Shown: positions 1-4,620 of the stretch, piece after piece
Position numbering within the stretch: position 1 is the stretch's first letter
Layout: each line of letters starts with the position of its first letter
From: an uncultured Clostridia bacterium
Lineage (GTDB): Bacteria; Bacillota; Clostridia; Christensenellales; UBA1242
Reading direction: 5' to 3'
DNA length: 5,228 bases
NCBI GenBank assembly: GCA_944372595.1
Contig: CALVZT010000053.1
Span: 1 to 5,228 of the forward strand
Position numbers and translations under genes: made by a program
The notes under the pieces: generated by a model
Seen by the model: the letters and a program-made list of their open reading frames with translations, nothing else
What the model was told of the DNA's origin: nothing
Database searches by the model: none

Positions 1-64
1 AAAAGACAATTAGAATAATACCTACAATTGTATATGGTAAGTTAACTTTATCAAATAAACTCAT
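1..64 (-). CDS. N-terminus of a membrane protein (partial, runs off the left edge)
   Basis: An ATG at 64..62 on the minus strand opens a reading frame that stays open for 21 codons to the window edge. It begins MSLFDKVNLPYT and then turns strongly hydrophobic (IVGIILIVF), so it probably enters a first membrane helix at about residue 12. The start is supported by a GGAGG ribosome binding site at 75..71, about six bases upstream, and by a possible promoter at 97-125. The gene is divergent from the membrane protein gene at 259. Too little is visible to assign a family, and no function is proposed. What is seen is the start, the ribosome binding site and the hydrophobic run. That it is a real gene is an inference, though a fairly safe one. 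Confidence 0.65.
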   Translation of the reverse strand, partial: MSLFDKVNLPYTIVGIILIVF

Positions 65-96
65 ATAATCCTCCATAATTTTTCTTTATCAATTTA

Positions 97-125
97 AGTA
101 TACACTCTTTAATGGATTTCTCCAA
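97..125 (-). promoter_or_regulatory. Possible sigma-A promoter of the left-edge membrane protein gene
   Basis: Read on the minus strand, TTGGAG (125..120) is followed after 17 bases by TATACT (102..97). This would start transcription at about position 90, some 25 bases before the ATG. The -35 matches the consensus only in its first three bases, so this is a moderate prediction. Confidence 0.4.
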
Positions 126-200
126 GTATTTTTAAGTGAATTACATATAACTAAATATATGATAAAAAATGTTTAACGAACAAAAAATTCTTTTATTTGT

Positions 201-229
201 TTGACATATAGCATTTTTTAGTCTAATAT
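201..229 (+). promoter_or_regulatory. Near-consensus sigma-A promoter of the 259-768 gene
   Basis: A perfect -35 TTGACA (201-206) is followed by exactly 17 bases and then TAATAT (224-229). A second TATAAT sits just after it at 230-235 but with a 23-base spacing. Transcription would start near 235-240, leaving a short leader before the AAGGGGG ribosome binding site at 246-252. This is the strongest promoter match in the window and suggests constitutive, strong expression. Confidence 0.8.
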
Positions 230-258
230 TATAATATAATCTAATAAGGGGGATAAGT

Positions 259-768
259 ATGAAAGGAAAATCATTAGCACTAAGAATATTTGCAATGATA
301 TTTAGTGCATTAACATTTATTGTTTTTGCTTTTGACTACGTTGCATTTATAATCTCTGGGGGTGGCGAATCTGAAACCACTGGTATTTCTTGGGCAGACT
401 GGGCTGACATGTTGTCAAAAACATCTGCGGAAGAATTTACTTGGTTTAAGATAGCAGAAGTTATGGTAATTATTGCAGTAATACTTGCAGGTATCATTAT
501 CGTAGCAGCAGTCCTACAATTGTTCTTAAAACACAAAGCAATTGATTTGGTTGCAAAAATCGCCGGTATTGTTTTAATCGTTGTATCAATTCTTGTACTA
601 GTATTTAGTATTTTAGGTACAATCGCTACTGCAACATCTGTTGATTTTGGTATTGCCTCTATGTCTTCACTTTACTTCCCAAGTTTTGGTGCATTCTATA
701 TCACCATAATTGGTCTTGTTGCTGGTATCCTTGGACTTAAATGCGGTAAAGCACCAAAGAAGAAATAA
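259..768 (+). CDS. Small four-helix integral membrane protein of unknown function
   Basis: This 169-residue protein is predicted to cross the membrane four times, at about residues 7-32, 65-90, 97-125 and 142-160. The first loop (about 33-64) contains GGGESETTG and two WAD-type tryptophan/aspartate pairs and is acidic. Both ends are basic (MKGK at the start, KCGKAPKKK at the end), so both probably face the cytoplasm, with the acidic loop outside. The start is fixed by AAGGGGG six bases upstream and by a near-consensus promoter at 201-229. It is a single-gene unit with its own terminator just after the stop. I do not recognise a family. The loop-plus-four-helix form resembles many uncharacterised Bacillota membrane proteins, but no substrate or partner can be named. 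That the gene is real is very likely. Confidence 0.85.
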   Translation: MKGKSLALRIFAMIFSALTFIVFAFDYVAFIISGGGESETTGISWADWADMLSKTSAEEFTWFKIAEVMVIIAVILAGIIIVAAVLQLFLKHKAIDLVAKIAGIVLIVVSILVLVFSILGTIATATSVDFGIASMSSLYFPSFGAFYITIIGLVAGILGLKCGKAPKKK

Positions 769-772
769 TTAT

Positions 773-803
773 AAAAAATGACACCGTTTAGGTGTCTTTT
801 TTT
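773..803. terminator. Symmetric (bidirectional) intrinsic terminator between convergent genes
   Basis: GACACC (780-785) and GGTGTC (791-796) form a 6-bp stem around the loop GTTTA. An A-run precedes it (773-778) and a T-run follows it (797-803). On the plus strand this ends the 259-768 gene, five bases after its stop codon. On the minus strand the A-run becomes a U-tract, so the same hairpin can end the dUTPase transcript, whose stop codon lies about 60 bases away. Confidence 0.85.
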
Positions 804-858
804 ATTGTCGAATATTTAATGTGCTTTGCTTATACAATTAAGGTATTATACAAAAAAA

Positions 859-1314
859 TTATTTTTTTACCGTGCTACCAAAGCCCCCAATTCGTTTTGC
901 AGAAATCGTGTCTTCATTATCGGTTGTTAAAAAGTTTGTAAATATACATTGTCCAATCTTATCGCCAGCTTTTATTTGATACTCATTAGAAGAAAAGTTA
1001 TGTAACATAATACCTATATTGCCATCGTTGTTTTCATTATTGTAGTAGTCGCTATCTATGACTCCAACACCGTTTGCAGCAATAAGTCCGCGTTTGCCCA
1101 TACCACTTGTTACCATTACTAACAATACTTCGTTTTTGCCAAATTTGGCTTTGATATCAGTAAATATTAATTTTGTTTCGTTTGGAGCAATTGTGGTTTC
1201 TATTGGAGAGTATAAATCGTATCCTGCTGAGTTTTTGGTTGCCCTATTAGGCATTTTTATATTTGCTTCTGGATATTTTCTCATTTCTTTTTTTACTATT
1301 TCAAATTTTCTCAT
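859..1314 (-). CDS. dut: dUTP diphosphatase (dUTPase), trimeric type
   Basis: This 151-residue protein should hydrolyse dUTP to dUMP and pyrophosphate in the cytoplasm, keeping uracil out of DNA and feeding dTMP synthesis. All five motifs of the homotrimeric family are visible: I, AGYDLYSP (30-36); II, VTSGMGKRGL (68-77); III, GVIDSDYY (84-91), with catalytic D87 and the base-stacking Y90; IV, KAGDKIGQ (115-122); V, RIGGFGST (141-148). Motif III carries a short insertion, NNENNDG, where the classical form reads YRGE. This variant is, to my knowledge, common in Firmicutes and phages. The length is normal. The frame can be extended four codons to a TTG at 1326, but that TTG overlaps the GGAGG ribosome binding site, which sits correctly for the ATG at 1314. 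The gene is transcribed alone, divergent from the EEP gene. Confidence 0.93.
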   Translation of the reverse strand: MRKFEIVKKEMRKYPEANIKMPNRATKNSAGYDLYSPIETTIAPNETKLIFTDIKAKFGKNEVLLVMVTSGMGKRGLIAANGVGVIDSDYYNNENNDGNIGIMLHNFSSNEYQIKAGDKIGQCIFTNFLTTDNEDTISAKRIGGFGSTVKK

Positions 1315-1319
1315 TTTTG

Positions 1320-1324
1320 CCTCC
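1320..1324 (-). promoter_or_regulatory. Ribosome binding site that fixes the dUTPase start
   Basis: GGAGG on the minus strand lies five bases before the ATG at 1314..1312. The upstream in-frame TTG overlaps it by one base, so initiation there is unlikely. Confidence 0.85.
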
Positions 1325-1332
1325 AATTATTT

Positions 1333-1361
1333 TTGAATACAAACAAAATATGTTATATTAA
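1333..1361 (+). promoter_or_regulatory. Possible promoter of the EEP-domain gene
   Basis: TTGAAT (1333-1338) is followed after 17 bases by TATTAA (1356-1361). Two bases to the left, TGTTATATT (1351-1359) reads as an extended -10 with a 15-base spacing. Transcription would begin at about 1366-1368, roughly 57 bases before the start codon. Neither alignment is perfect, and the two could be alternatives for the same promoter. Confidence 0.4.
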
Positions 1362-1365
1362 AAGT

Positions 1366-1394
1366 AGTATATCATATGTAGCCACATTAGTAAA
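1366..1394 (-). promoter_or_regulatory. Likely dUTPase promoter (extended -10)
   Basis: On the minus strand, TTTACT (1394..1389) is followed by 17 bases and TATACT (1371..1366). A TGA directly before TATACT gives the TGn extended -10 signature. Transcription would begin near 1359, about 45 bases before the ATG. Its -10 lies within a few bases of the -10 of the opposing EEP promoter. Confidence 0.5.
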
Positions 1395-1412
1395 AAGTTT
1401 TTTATTATTTGC

Positions 1413-1417
1413 GGAGG
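1413..1417 (+). promoter_or_regulatory. Ribosome binding site that fixes the EEP gene start
   Basis: GGAGG is six bases before the ATG at 1424. The in-frame TTG at 1409 lies upstream of GGAGG, and the ATG at 1418 touches it directly, so neither is a plausible start. Confidence 0.85.
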
Positions 1418-1423
1418 ATGAAT

Positions 1424-2518
1424 ATGAAAAAAGTATTTAAAGTAACGGCATGGACGCTTCTAGGTATAATCTTAGCACTAATACTAGCAGTTGGCATTTA
1501 TGTAGTTTATATGCTAATCCAATATTATCGCATAGAAGACAATTTGGATTTAGAAATTAAAAACAACAAGAGTCAGATAATTACACTTAATACCAACTAC
1601 ACAATTGCAACATATAATATTGGATTTGGTGCATATACACATGAATTTGATTTCTTTATGGATAAAGGCGAAATGTTGGATGGGACCAAGGTGAGTGGTA
1701 GCGGAAGCCGTGCAAAGGATAAACAAACAGTTTTAGACAACACAAATGGTGCGATAGAAATATTAAAAGATGTTGATGCTGATTTTGTATTTGTCCAAGA
1801 AGTTGATACAAAGGCGACACGCAGTTATAAAGTAAATCAAATGGATATGATAGTAAATTCTTTTGATATGGGATATGATTTTGCTTATAATTTTCATAGT
1901 GCATATTTGTTCTATCCAATATTTAATCCACATGGTTCTGTTGAAGCAGGTCAATTAACTTTATCAAAATATCAAATAAACAGTGCAACAAGAAGGTCTT
2001 TTCCAGTTGCAACAGGCCTATCTAAATTTTTTGACCTTGATAGATGTTTTGTTGTAAATAGATTAAAAATAGATGGTAGCGACAAAGAATTGGTGTTGAT
2101 TAATTTACACATGAGCGCCTATGATGAAGGTGGCACAATCAGGCAACAACAACTTGCAATGCTCAATCAAGTATTAATAGAGGAATATAGTAAAGGTAAT
2201 TATGTAATAGCGGGAGGGGATTTTAATCACGATATTGCAAATAGCATTAATTTATATCAAACAGAGCAAAAAGTTCCTGAATGGGTATTCCAATTAGATG
2301 ATACTGATTTGGCAGAACATTATAAATTTGCAACTGCAATCAATTGCCCAACATGTAGATCAACAGATATGCCGTATGAAAAAGGGGTTAATTATACAGT
2401 TGTTGTTGATGGATTTATCGTATCAGATAACGTACAGATTGTTAAAATCGAGAACATAGATACTGATTTTGAATATTCAGATCATAATCCTGCGACTCTA
2501 CAATTTAAATTAATATAA
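1424..2518 (+). CDS. Membrane-anchored endonuclease/exonuclease/phosphatase (EEP) family protein
   Basis: This 364-residue protein has a short basic N-terminus (MKKVFK), one membrane helix at about residues 9-35, then a full EEP (DNase I/sphingomyelinase-like) domain from about 58 to the end. The metal and catalytic positions are all present: N65 in IATYNIG, E126 in VFVQEVD, H229 in INLHMS, D266 and N268 in GGDFNHD, D329 in VVVDGF, and D353-H354 in YSDHNPA. The enzyme is therefore probably an active, metal-dependent phosphodiesterase or phosphatase on the outer face of the membrane. The substrate (nucleic acid, phospholipid or inositol phosphate) cannot be told from sequence. Cysteines 308 and 311 form a CPTC motif that could be a disulfide or metal site. 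It is a single-gene unit with its own promoter and terminator. EEP fold, very sure; precise activity, unknown. Confidence 0.9.
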   Translation: MKKVFKVTAWTLLGIILALILAVGIYVVYMLIQYYRIEDNLDLEIKNNKSQIITLNTNYTIATYNIGFGAYTHEFDFFMDKGEMLDGTKVSGSGSRAKDKQTVLDNTNGAIEILKDVDADFVFVQEVDTKATRSYKVNQMDMIVNSFDMGYDFAYNFHSAYLFYPIFNPHGSVEAGQLTLSKYQINSATRRSFPVATGLSKFFDLDRCFVVNRLKIDGSDKELVLINLHMSAYDEGGTIRQQQLAMLNQVLIEEYSKGNYVIAGGDFNHDIANSINLYQTEQKVPEWVFQLDDTDLAEHYKFATAINCPTCRSTDMPYEKGVNYTVVVDGFIVSDNVQIVKIENIDTDFEYSDHNPATLQFKLI

Positions 2519-2557
2519 TTATGTAGTAAATAATTTTTTATATACATTAACAACTAA

Positions 2558-2586
2558 TTGCATAACACAAATGTTTATGTTATAAT
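2558..2586 (+). promoter_or_regulatory. Strong promoter, probably for tRNA-Arg
   Basis: TTGCAT (2558-2563) is followed by exactly 17 bases and a perfect TATAAT (2581-2586), with TGT before it as an extended -10. Transcription would begin near 2593, inside the left arm of the EEP terminator hairpin. The only downstream gene on this strand is the tRNA, giving a leader of about 120 bases. ATAACA (2562-2567) and TGTTAT (2578-2583) form an inverted repeat across the spacer and could be an operator, but this is weak. Confidence 0.6.
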
Positions 2587-2618
2587 ACATCTATCCAAGA
2601 AGATAGGTGTATTTTTTT
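2585..2618 (+). terminator. Intrinsic terminator of the EEP gene
   Basis: An 11-bp stem pairs 2585-2595 with 2602-2612, with one G-U pair and a six-base loop. A run of seven T follows at 2612-2618. It lies about 65 bases after the EEP stop codon. Its left arm shares bases with the -10 of the promoter at 2558-2586. Confidence 0.8.
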
Positions 2619-2684
2619 ATTCTTCTATATAAGTTTATTAAAAATATGCCTACAAATAATTTTAATAAAATGCATCTGTTAACA

Positions 2685-2698
2685 ATCTATTTATAGAT
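2685..2698. repeat. Short inverted repeat in the tRNA leader
   Basis: ATCTAT and ATAGAT flank two central bases, making a 14-bp perfect dyad about 15 bases upstream of the mature tRNA. It has no T-run and is not a terminator. It could be a protein site or chance in AT-rich DNA. Confidence 0.3.
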
Positions 2699-2713
2699 AA
2701 AAATAACATTTAT

Positions 2714-2790
2714 GTGGGTGTACCTCAGTAGGATAGAGGGTTCGCCTCCTAAGCGAAACGCCGGCAGTTCGAATCTGCCCACTCACACCA
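2714..2790 (+). tRNA. tRNA-Arg, anticodon CCU (reads AGG)
   Basis: A complete 77-base cloverleaf can be folded by hand. The acceptor stem is GTGGGTG (2714-2720) with CACTCAC (2780-2786), including one G-U pair. The D stem is CCTC/GAGG (2723-2726, 2736-2739). The anticodon stem is TTCGC/GCGAA around the loop CTCCTAA, so the anticodon is CCT at 2748-2750. The variable loop is five bases (2758-2762). The T stem is GGCAG/CTGCC with loop TTCGAAT. The discriminator is A2787 and CCA is encoded (2788-2790). The minor arginine codon AGG is its target. It stands alone, with a predicted promoter about 120 bases upstream and a terminator directly downstream. tRNA-Arg genes are frequent integration sites, but no second copy of its 3' end is visible in this window. 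Confidence 0.97.
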
Positions 2791-2818
2791 AAAAAAACGA
2801 TTGTTTAAATCGTTTTTT
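2791..2818. terminator. Symmetric terminator after tRNA-Arg, probably shared with metK
   Basis: ACGATT and AATCGT pair around the loop GTTTA, flanked by seven A on the left and six T on the right, giving a 12-bp stem of which the outer part is A-T. It begins at the base after the tRNA CCA. Because it is nearly symmetric it also gives a U-tract on the minus strand, where metK ends about 75 bases away. No better metK terminator is visible in 2819-2891. Confidence 0.8.
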
Positions 2819-2891
2819 ATTTTATATACAAATTTTACTTATAGTAATTAATTGTTTAATAGGCAGTAAAAATTTTTATATTTGATATTTT

Positions 2892-3989
2892 TTATAGTTT
2901 AATGTTTAATTTTTTCTTTTCCCAAGGAAATTCATTTCTTCCAAAATGACCATAGCATGCAGTTTGTTTATAAATTGGTTTTAATAAATCAAGTTCATTT
3001 ATTATGTTGTCTAATCTGAAATCAAAATTCTTCTTAATAAAATTTTCAATTGTTTTCATAGGTTTTTTGTTTGTTCCAAAACACTCTACACATATTGATA
3101 CAGGAGATTCTAATCCAATTGCATAACTAACCTGTATTTCGCATTCTTCAGCTAAATCGTACATAACAACGTTTTTTGCTACGTATCGTGCATAATATGC
3201 TCCGGAACGATCTACTTTGGTTGCATTTTTTGAACTAAAACAACCACCTCCAACTCTACCAATACCACCATAAGTATCAACGACAATTTTTCTTCCAACA
3301 CAACCACTATCGGCAAAACTGCCCCATATAGTAAACTTGCCACTAGGATTAATAAGAAATTTTGTTTCTTTGCTCAAAAGTTTGGGATATTGTTGTAAGA
3401 TTGGCATAATAACTTTATTTAGAATTGTATCATATATTTCTTTGTTTGATAATTTTTCGGAATGTGAAACACTAGTAACAATGGTATCAAATTTTATTGG
3501 TTTTTTATCATCATAGCAAACAGAAACTTGGCATTTAGCATCCGAAAAATAAATATTAGTTGTCTTTCGAAAATCTTCATATTGTTTCATAATTTTATGG
3601 GCAACAGTAATAGGAAGAGGCATATATTCGGACGTTTCTTTTGTAGCATATCCATACATCATACCTTGATCATTAGCACAAAATTTATCTTTAACCACTG
3701 CTTGATTTATGTCAGGACTTTGTTGACTTATCTCTTTAATTATTTTAAATTTCTTTTGATATCCCATTTTTTGTAAAAAGTTTTGGGCAATTTTATCATA
3801 ATCAACATGAGCCTTAGTAGTGGTTTCTCCGTAAATAAACAATTTATCATTTTTTATGGCACATTCAACGGCCATTTGACTATATGCATCTTGTTCTAGT
3901 GCGCTGTCCAAAAAAGCATCTGCTAGATAGTCACAGGTTTTATCGGGATGCCCGATATTTACAGATTCGCTTGTTACAATTCTTTTCAT
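2892..3989 (-). CDS. metK: S-adenosylmethionine synthetase (methionine adenosyltransferase), short divergent form
   Basis: This 365-residue cytoplasmic enzyme should make S-adenosylmethionine from methionine and ATP. Family signatures run the full length: ESVNIGHPDK (8-17, with H14 and D16), GETTT (54-58), QSPDINQ (90-96), NDQGMMYGYATKET (106-119), DAKCQVS (150-156, with K152), GRKIVVDTYGG (232-242), GGGCFSSKNATKVDRS (247-262, with K254, K258 and D260), CEIQVSYAIG (283-292) and YGHFGR..FPWEK (346-358). All residues matching the known E. coli catalytic ones appear kept. It is short for the family (usually about 380-400): the gating loop before NDQG and the region before DAKCQ are trimmed and the C-terminal tail is missing. 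Several usually invariant positions differ: GDQG is NDQG, IGGP is IWGS (221-224), and HGGGAFSGKDP is VGGGCFSSKNA. AGGAG six bases upstream supports the start. It may be the cell's main enzyme or an accessory copy. Confidence 0.9.
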   Translation of the reverse strand: MKRIVTSESVNIGHPDKTCDYLADAFLDSALEQDAYSQMAVECAIKNDKLFIYGETTTKAHVDYDKIAQNFLQKMGYQKKFKIIKEISQQSPDINQAVVKDKFCANDQGMMYGYATKETSEYMPLPITVAHKIMKQYEDFRKTTNIYFSDAKCQVSVCYDDKKPIKFDTIVTSVSHSEKLSNKEIYDTILNKVIMPILQQYPKLLSKETKFLINPSGKFTIWGSFADSGCVGRKIVVDTYGGIGRVGGGCFSSKNATKVDRSGAYYARYVAKNVVMYDLAEECEIQVSYAIGLESPVSICVECFGTNKKPMKTIENFIKKNFDFRLDNIINELDLLKPIYKQTACYGHFGRNEFPWEKKKLNIKL

Positions 3990-4042
3990 ACTTATCTCCT
4001 ATAATGTAAATAAAAATATATACTGTAATTTTTGTTTGGGTT

Positions 4043-4075
4043 TAATTAATAGTTTATAAATGTTTCTATTAATTA
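4043..4075 (-). repeat. 10-bp perfect inverted repeat in the metK leader
   Basis: TAATTAATAG (4043-4052) and CTATTAATTA (4066-4075) are perfect inverted copies separated by 13 bases. They lie inside the predicted metK 5' leader, about 55-85 bases before the ATG. The stem has one G-C pair, so as RNA it is weak; as DNA it could be an operator. Confidence 0.5.
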
Positions 4076-4093
4076 TCTTGTAATTTATAAGTA

Positions 4094-4123
4094 ATTATAA
4101 GTTTTTTATTTAAAAAAAGTCAA
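4094..4123 (-). promoter_or_regulatory. Likely metK promoter
   Basis: On the minus strand TTGACT (4123..4118) is followed by 18 bases and a perfect TATAAT (4099..4094). Transcription would begin near 4087 and give a leader of about 98 bases before the metK ATG, long enough to hold regulatory structure. Confidence 0.6.
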
Positions 4124-4138
4124 CCATTTAAAAAATAT

Positions 4139-4150
4139 TTGTATACAAGC
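4139..4150. repeat. Palindromic 11-mer, copy 1
   Basis: TTGTATACAA (4139-4148) is a perfect 10-bp palindrome. With the following GC it forms TGTATACAAGC (4140-4150), which recurs at 4262-4272, 122 bases to the right. It sits about 16 bases upstream of the metK -35 as read on the minus strand. Confidence 0.5.
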
Positions 4151-4177
4151 TTTAAAATTTTAATATCACTTTTTAAT

Positions 4178-4206
4178 TTGTGTTTATTTAAAATATAATG
4201 TATAAT
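4178..4206 (+). promoter_or_regulatory. Candidate promoter of the 4335 gene
   Basis: TTGTGT (4178-4183) is followed by 17 bases and TATAAT (4201-4206), giving a leader of about 120 bases. The competing TATAAT at 4275-4280 is closer to the gene and abuts the second palindrome copy, but I see no -35 for it. The true promoter is uncertain. Confidence 0.35.
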
Positions 4207-4261
4207 ATATTGAATATAACATTAATTTCACATCATCAAAACCAATATAAAAATTTTTATA

Positions 4262-4272
4262 TGTATACAAGC
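4262..4272. repeat. Palindromic 11-mer, copy 2, next to a TATAAT
   Basis: TGTATACAAGC repeats the copy at 4140-4150. Its core TGTATACA is palindromic. In both copies the 11-mer is followed two bases later by a -10-like hexamer (TAAAAT after copy 1, TATAAT at 4275-4280 after copy 2), so the shared unit is longer than the 11-mer. It is placed where a repressor or activator of the 4335 gene would bind. Confidence 0.5.
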
Positions 4273-4334
4273 GATATAATAATATGTTGTATAAGGTGGG
4301 CGAAAAATTAAGAAATTTATAAAAAGGAATTATT

Positions 4335-4595
4335 ATGGCAAGGTATAATGAAAAAAATTTTATAACTGACGAGATGAGAATAAATAATATAGATGATTTT
4401 ATCGACAAAGATGAAGAAATTCTTTGGAGGGAAAAACCTAAAAGGTCAGCTTTTATTTGGTCTAAGGTGCTAACTATGTTGCCATTTGCACTTATATGGA
4501 TGTTGTTCGATGGATTTTTTATTGGAATGCTTGCTACTAATGATGTTTTTTCTAATATACCTACATTTATGATTATTTTTTGGTATAATAAATAA
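4335..4595 (+). CDS. Truncated N-terminal fragment of a PH-domain-like membrane protein (probable pseudogene)
   Basis: The 86-residue product starts MARYNEKNFITDEMR, has an acidic stretch (DDFIDKDEEILW, 20-31) followed by REKPKRSAFIW (32-42), and a membrane helix at about 47-67. A second hydrophobic stretch begins at about 75 (PTFMIIF), then the frame ends after WYNK. The order DEEILW, a KPK-type basic run and two close helices resembles the N-terminus of bacterial PH-domain (bPH_2-like) proteins, which as I recall are roughly 170-200 residues with the PH domain after the second helix. That domain is absent here, and no other frame continues it. I therefore infer truncation near codon 83 (position 4581). 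The start is sound: AAGGA six bases before the ATG. A small intact protein cannot be excluded. Confidence 0.6.
   Translation: MARYNEKNFITDEMRINNIDDFIDKDEEILWREKPKRSAFIWSKVLTMLPFALIWMLFDGFFIGMLATNDVFSNIPTFMIIFWYNK
4581..4589 (+). promoter_or_regulatory. Extended -10 promoter for the nuclease gene, inside the end of the truncated gene
   Basis: TGGTATAAT is a perfect TGn extended -10 element. Transcription would begin near 4596, immediately after the stop codon at 4593-4595, giving a 25-base leader that carries the AAAGGA ribosome binding site (4608-4613). No -35 is visible, which is tolerated by extended -10 promoters. Cotranscription from 4335 is the alternative. Confidence 0.45.
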
Positions 4596-4620
4596 AGATA
4601 TTTGTTTAAAGGATATTTTT

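Larger units (their letters stand above)
3990..4334. other. Gene-free regulatory stretch between metK and the 4335 gene
   Basis: This 345-base, extremely AT-rich region separates divergent genes. It holds the metK ribosome binding site (AGGAG at 4000..3996), a metK leader with a 10-bp inverted repeat, a metK promoter, two copies of the 11-mer TGTATACAAGC, and candidate promoters toward 4335. The metK leader is too short in G and C to form an S-box or other SAM riboswitch that I can recognise. The only long frame crossing it (minus strand, 4184-4408) looks like a non-coding shadow. Confidence 0.6.

Noticed and set aside
1324..1326. TTG start for the dUTPase, four codons upstream
   Set aside because: It overlaps the GGAGG ribosome binding site that is properly spaced for the ATG at 1314.
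1058..1336. A 92-codon plus-strand frame across the dUTPase gene
   Set aside because: It lies antisense to the dUTPase, whose five motifs are unmistakable. Its translation has no recognisable features and it has no ribosome binding site of note.
2714..2790. Attachment-site duplication of the tRNA-Arg 3' end
   Set aside because: I looked for a second copy of the T-arm and acceptor sequence elsewhere in the window and found none.
4297..4323. Possible eight-codon leader peptide starting at GTG (MGEKLRNL) before the 4335 gene
   Set aside because: There is no properly spaced ribosome binding site and no attenuator hairpin, so it is probably chance.
4184..4408. A 74-codon minus-strand frame in the AT-rich spacer
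   Set aside because: Its translation is low-complexity Phe/Tyr/Ile/Leu typical of AT-rich non-coding DNA. It overlaps the well-supported start at 4335 and a palindromic repeat.
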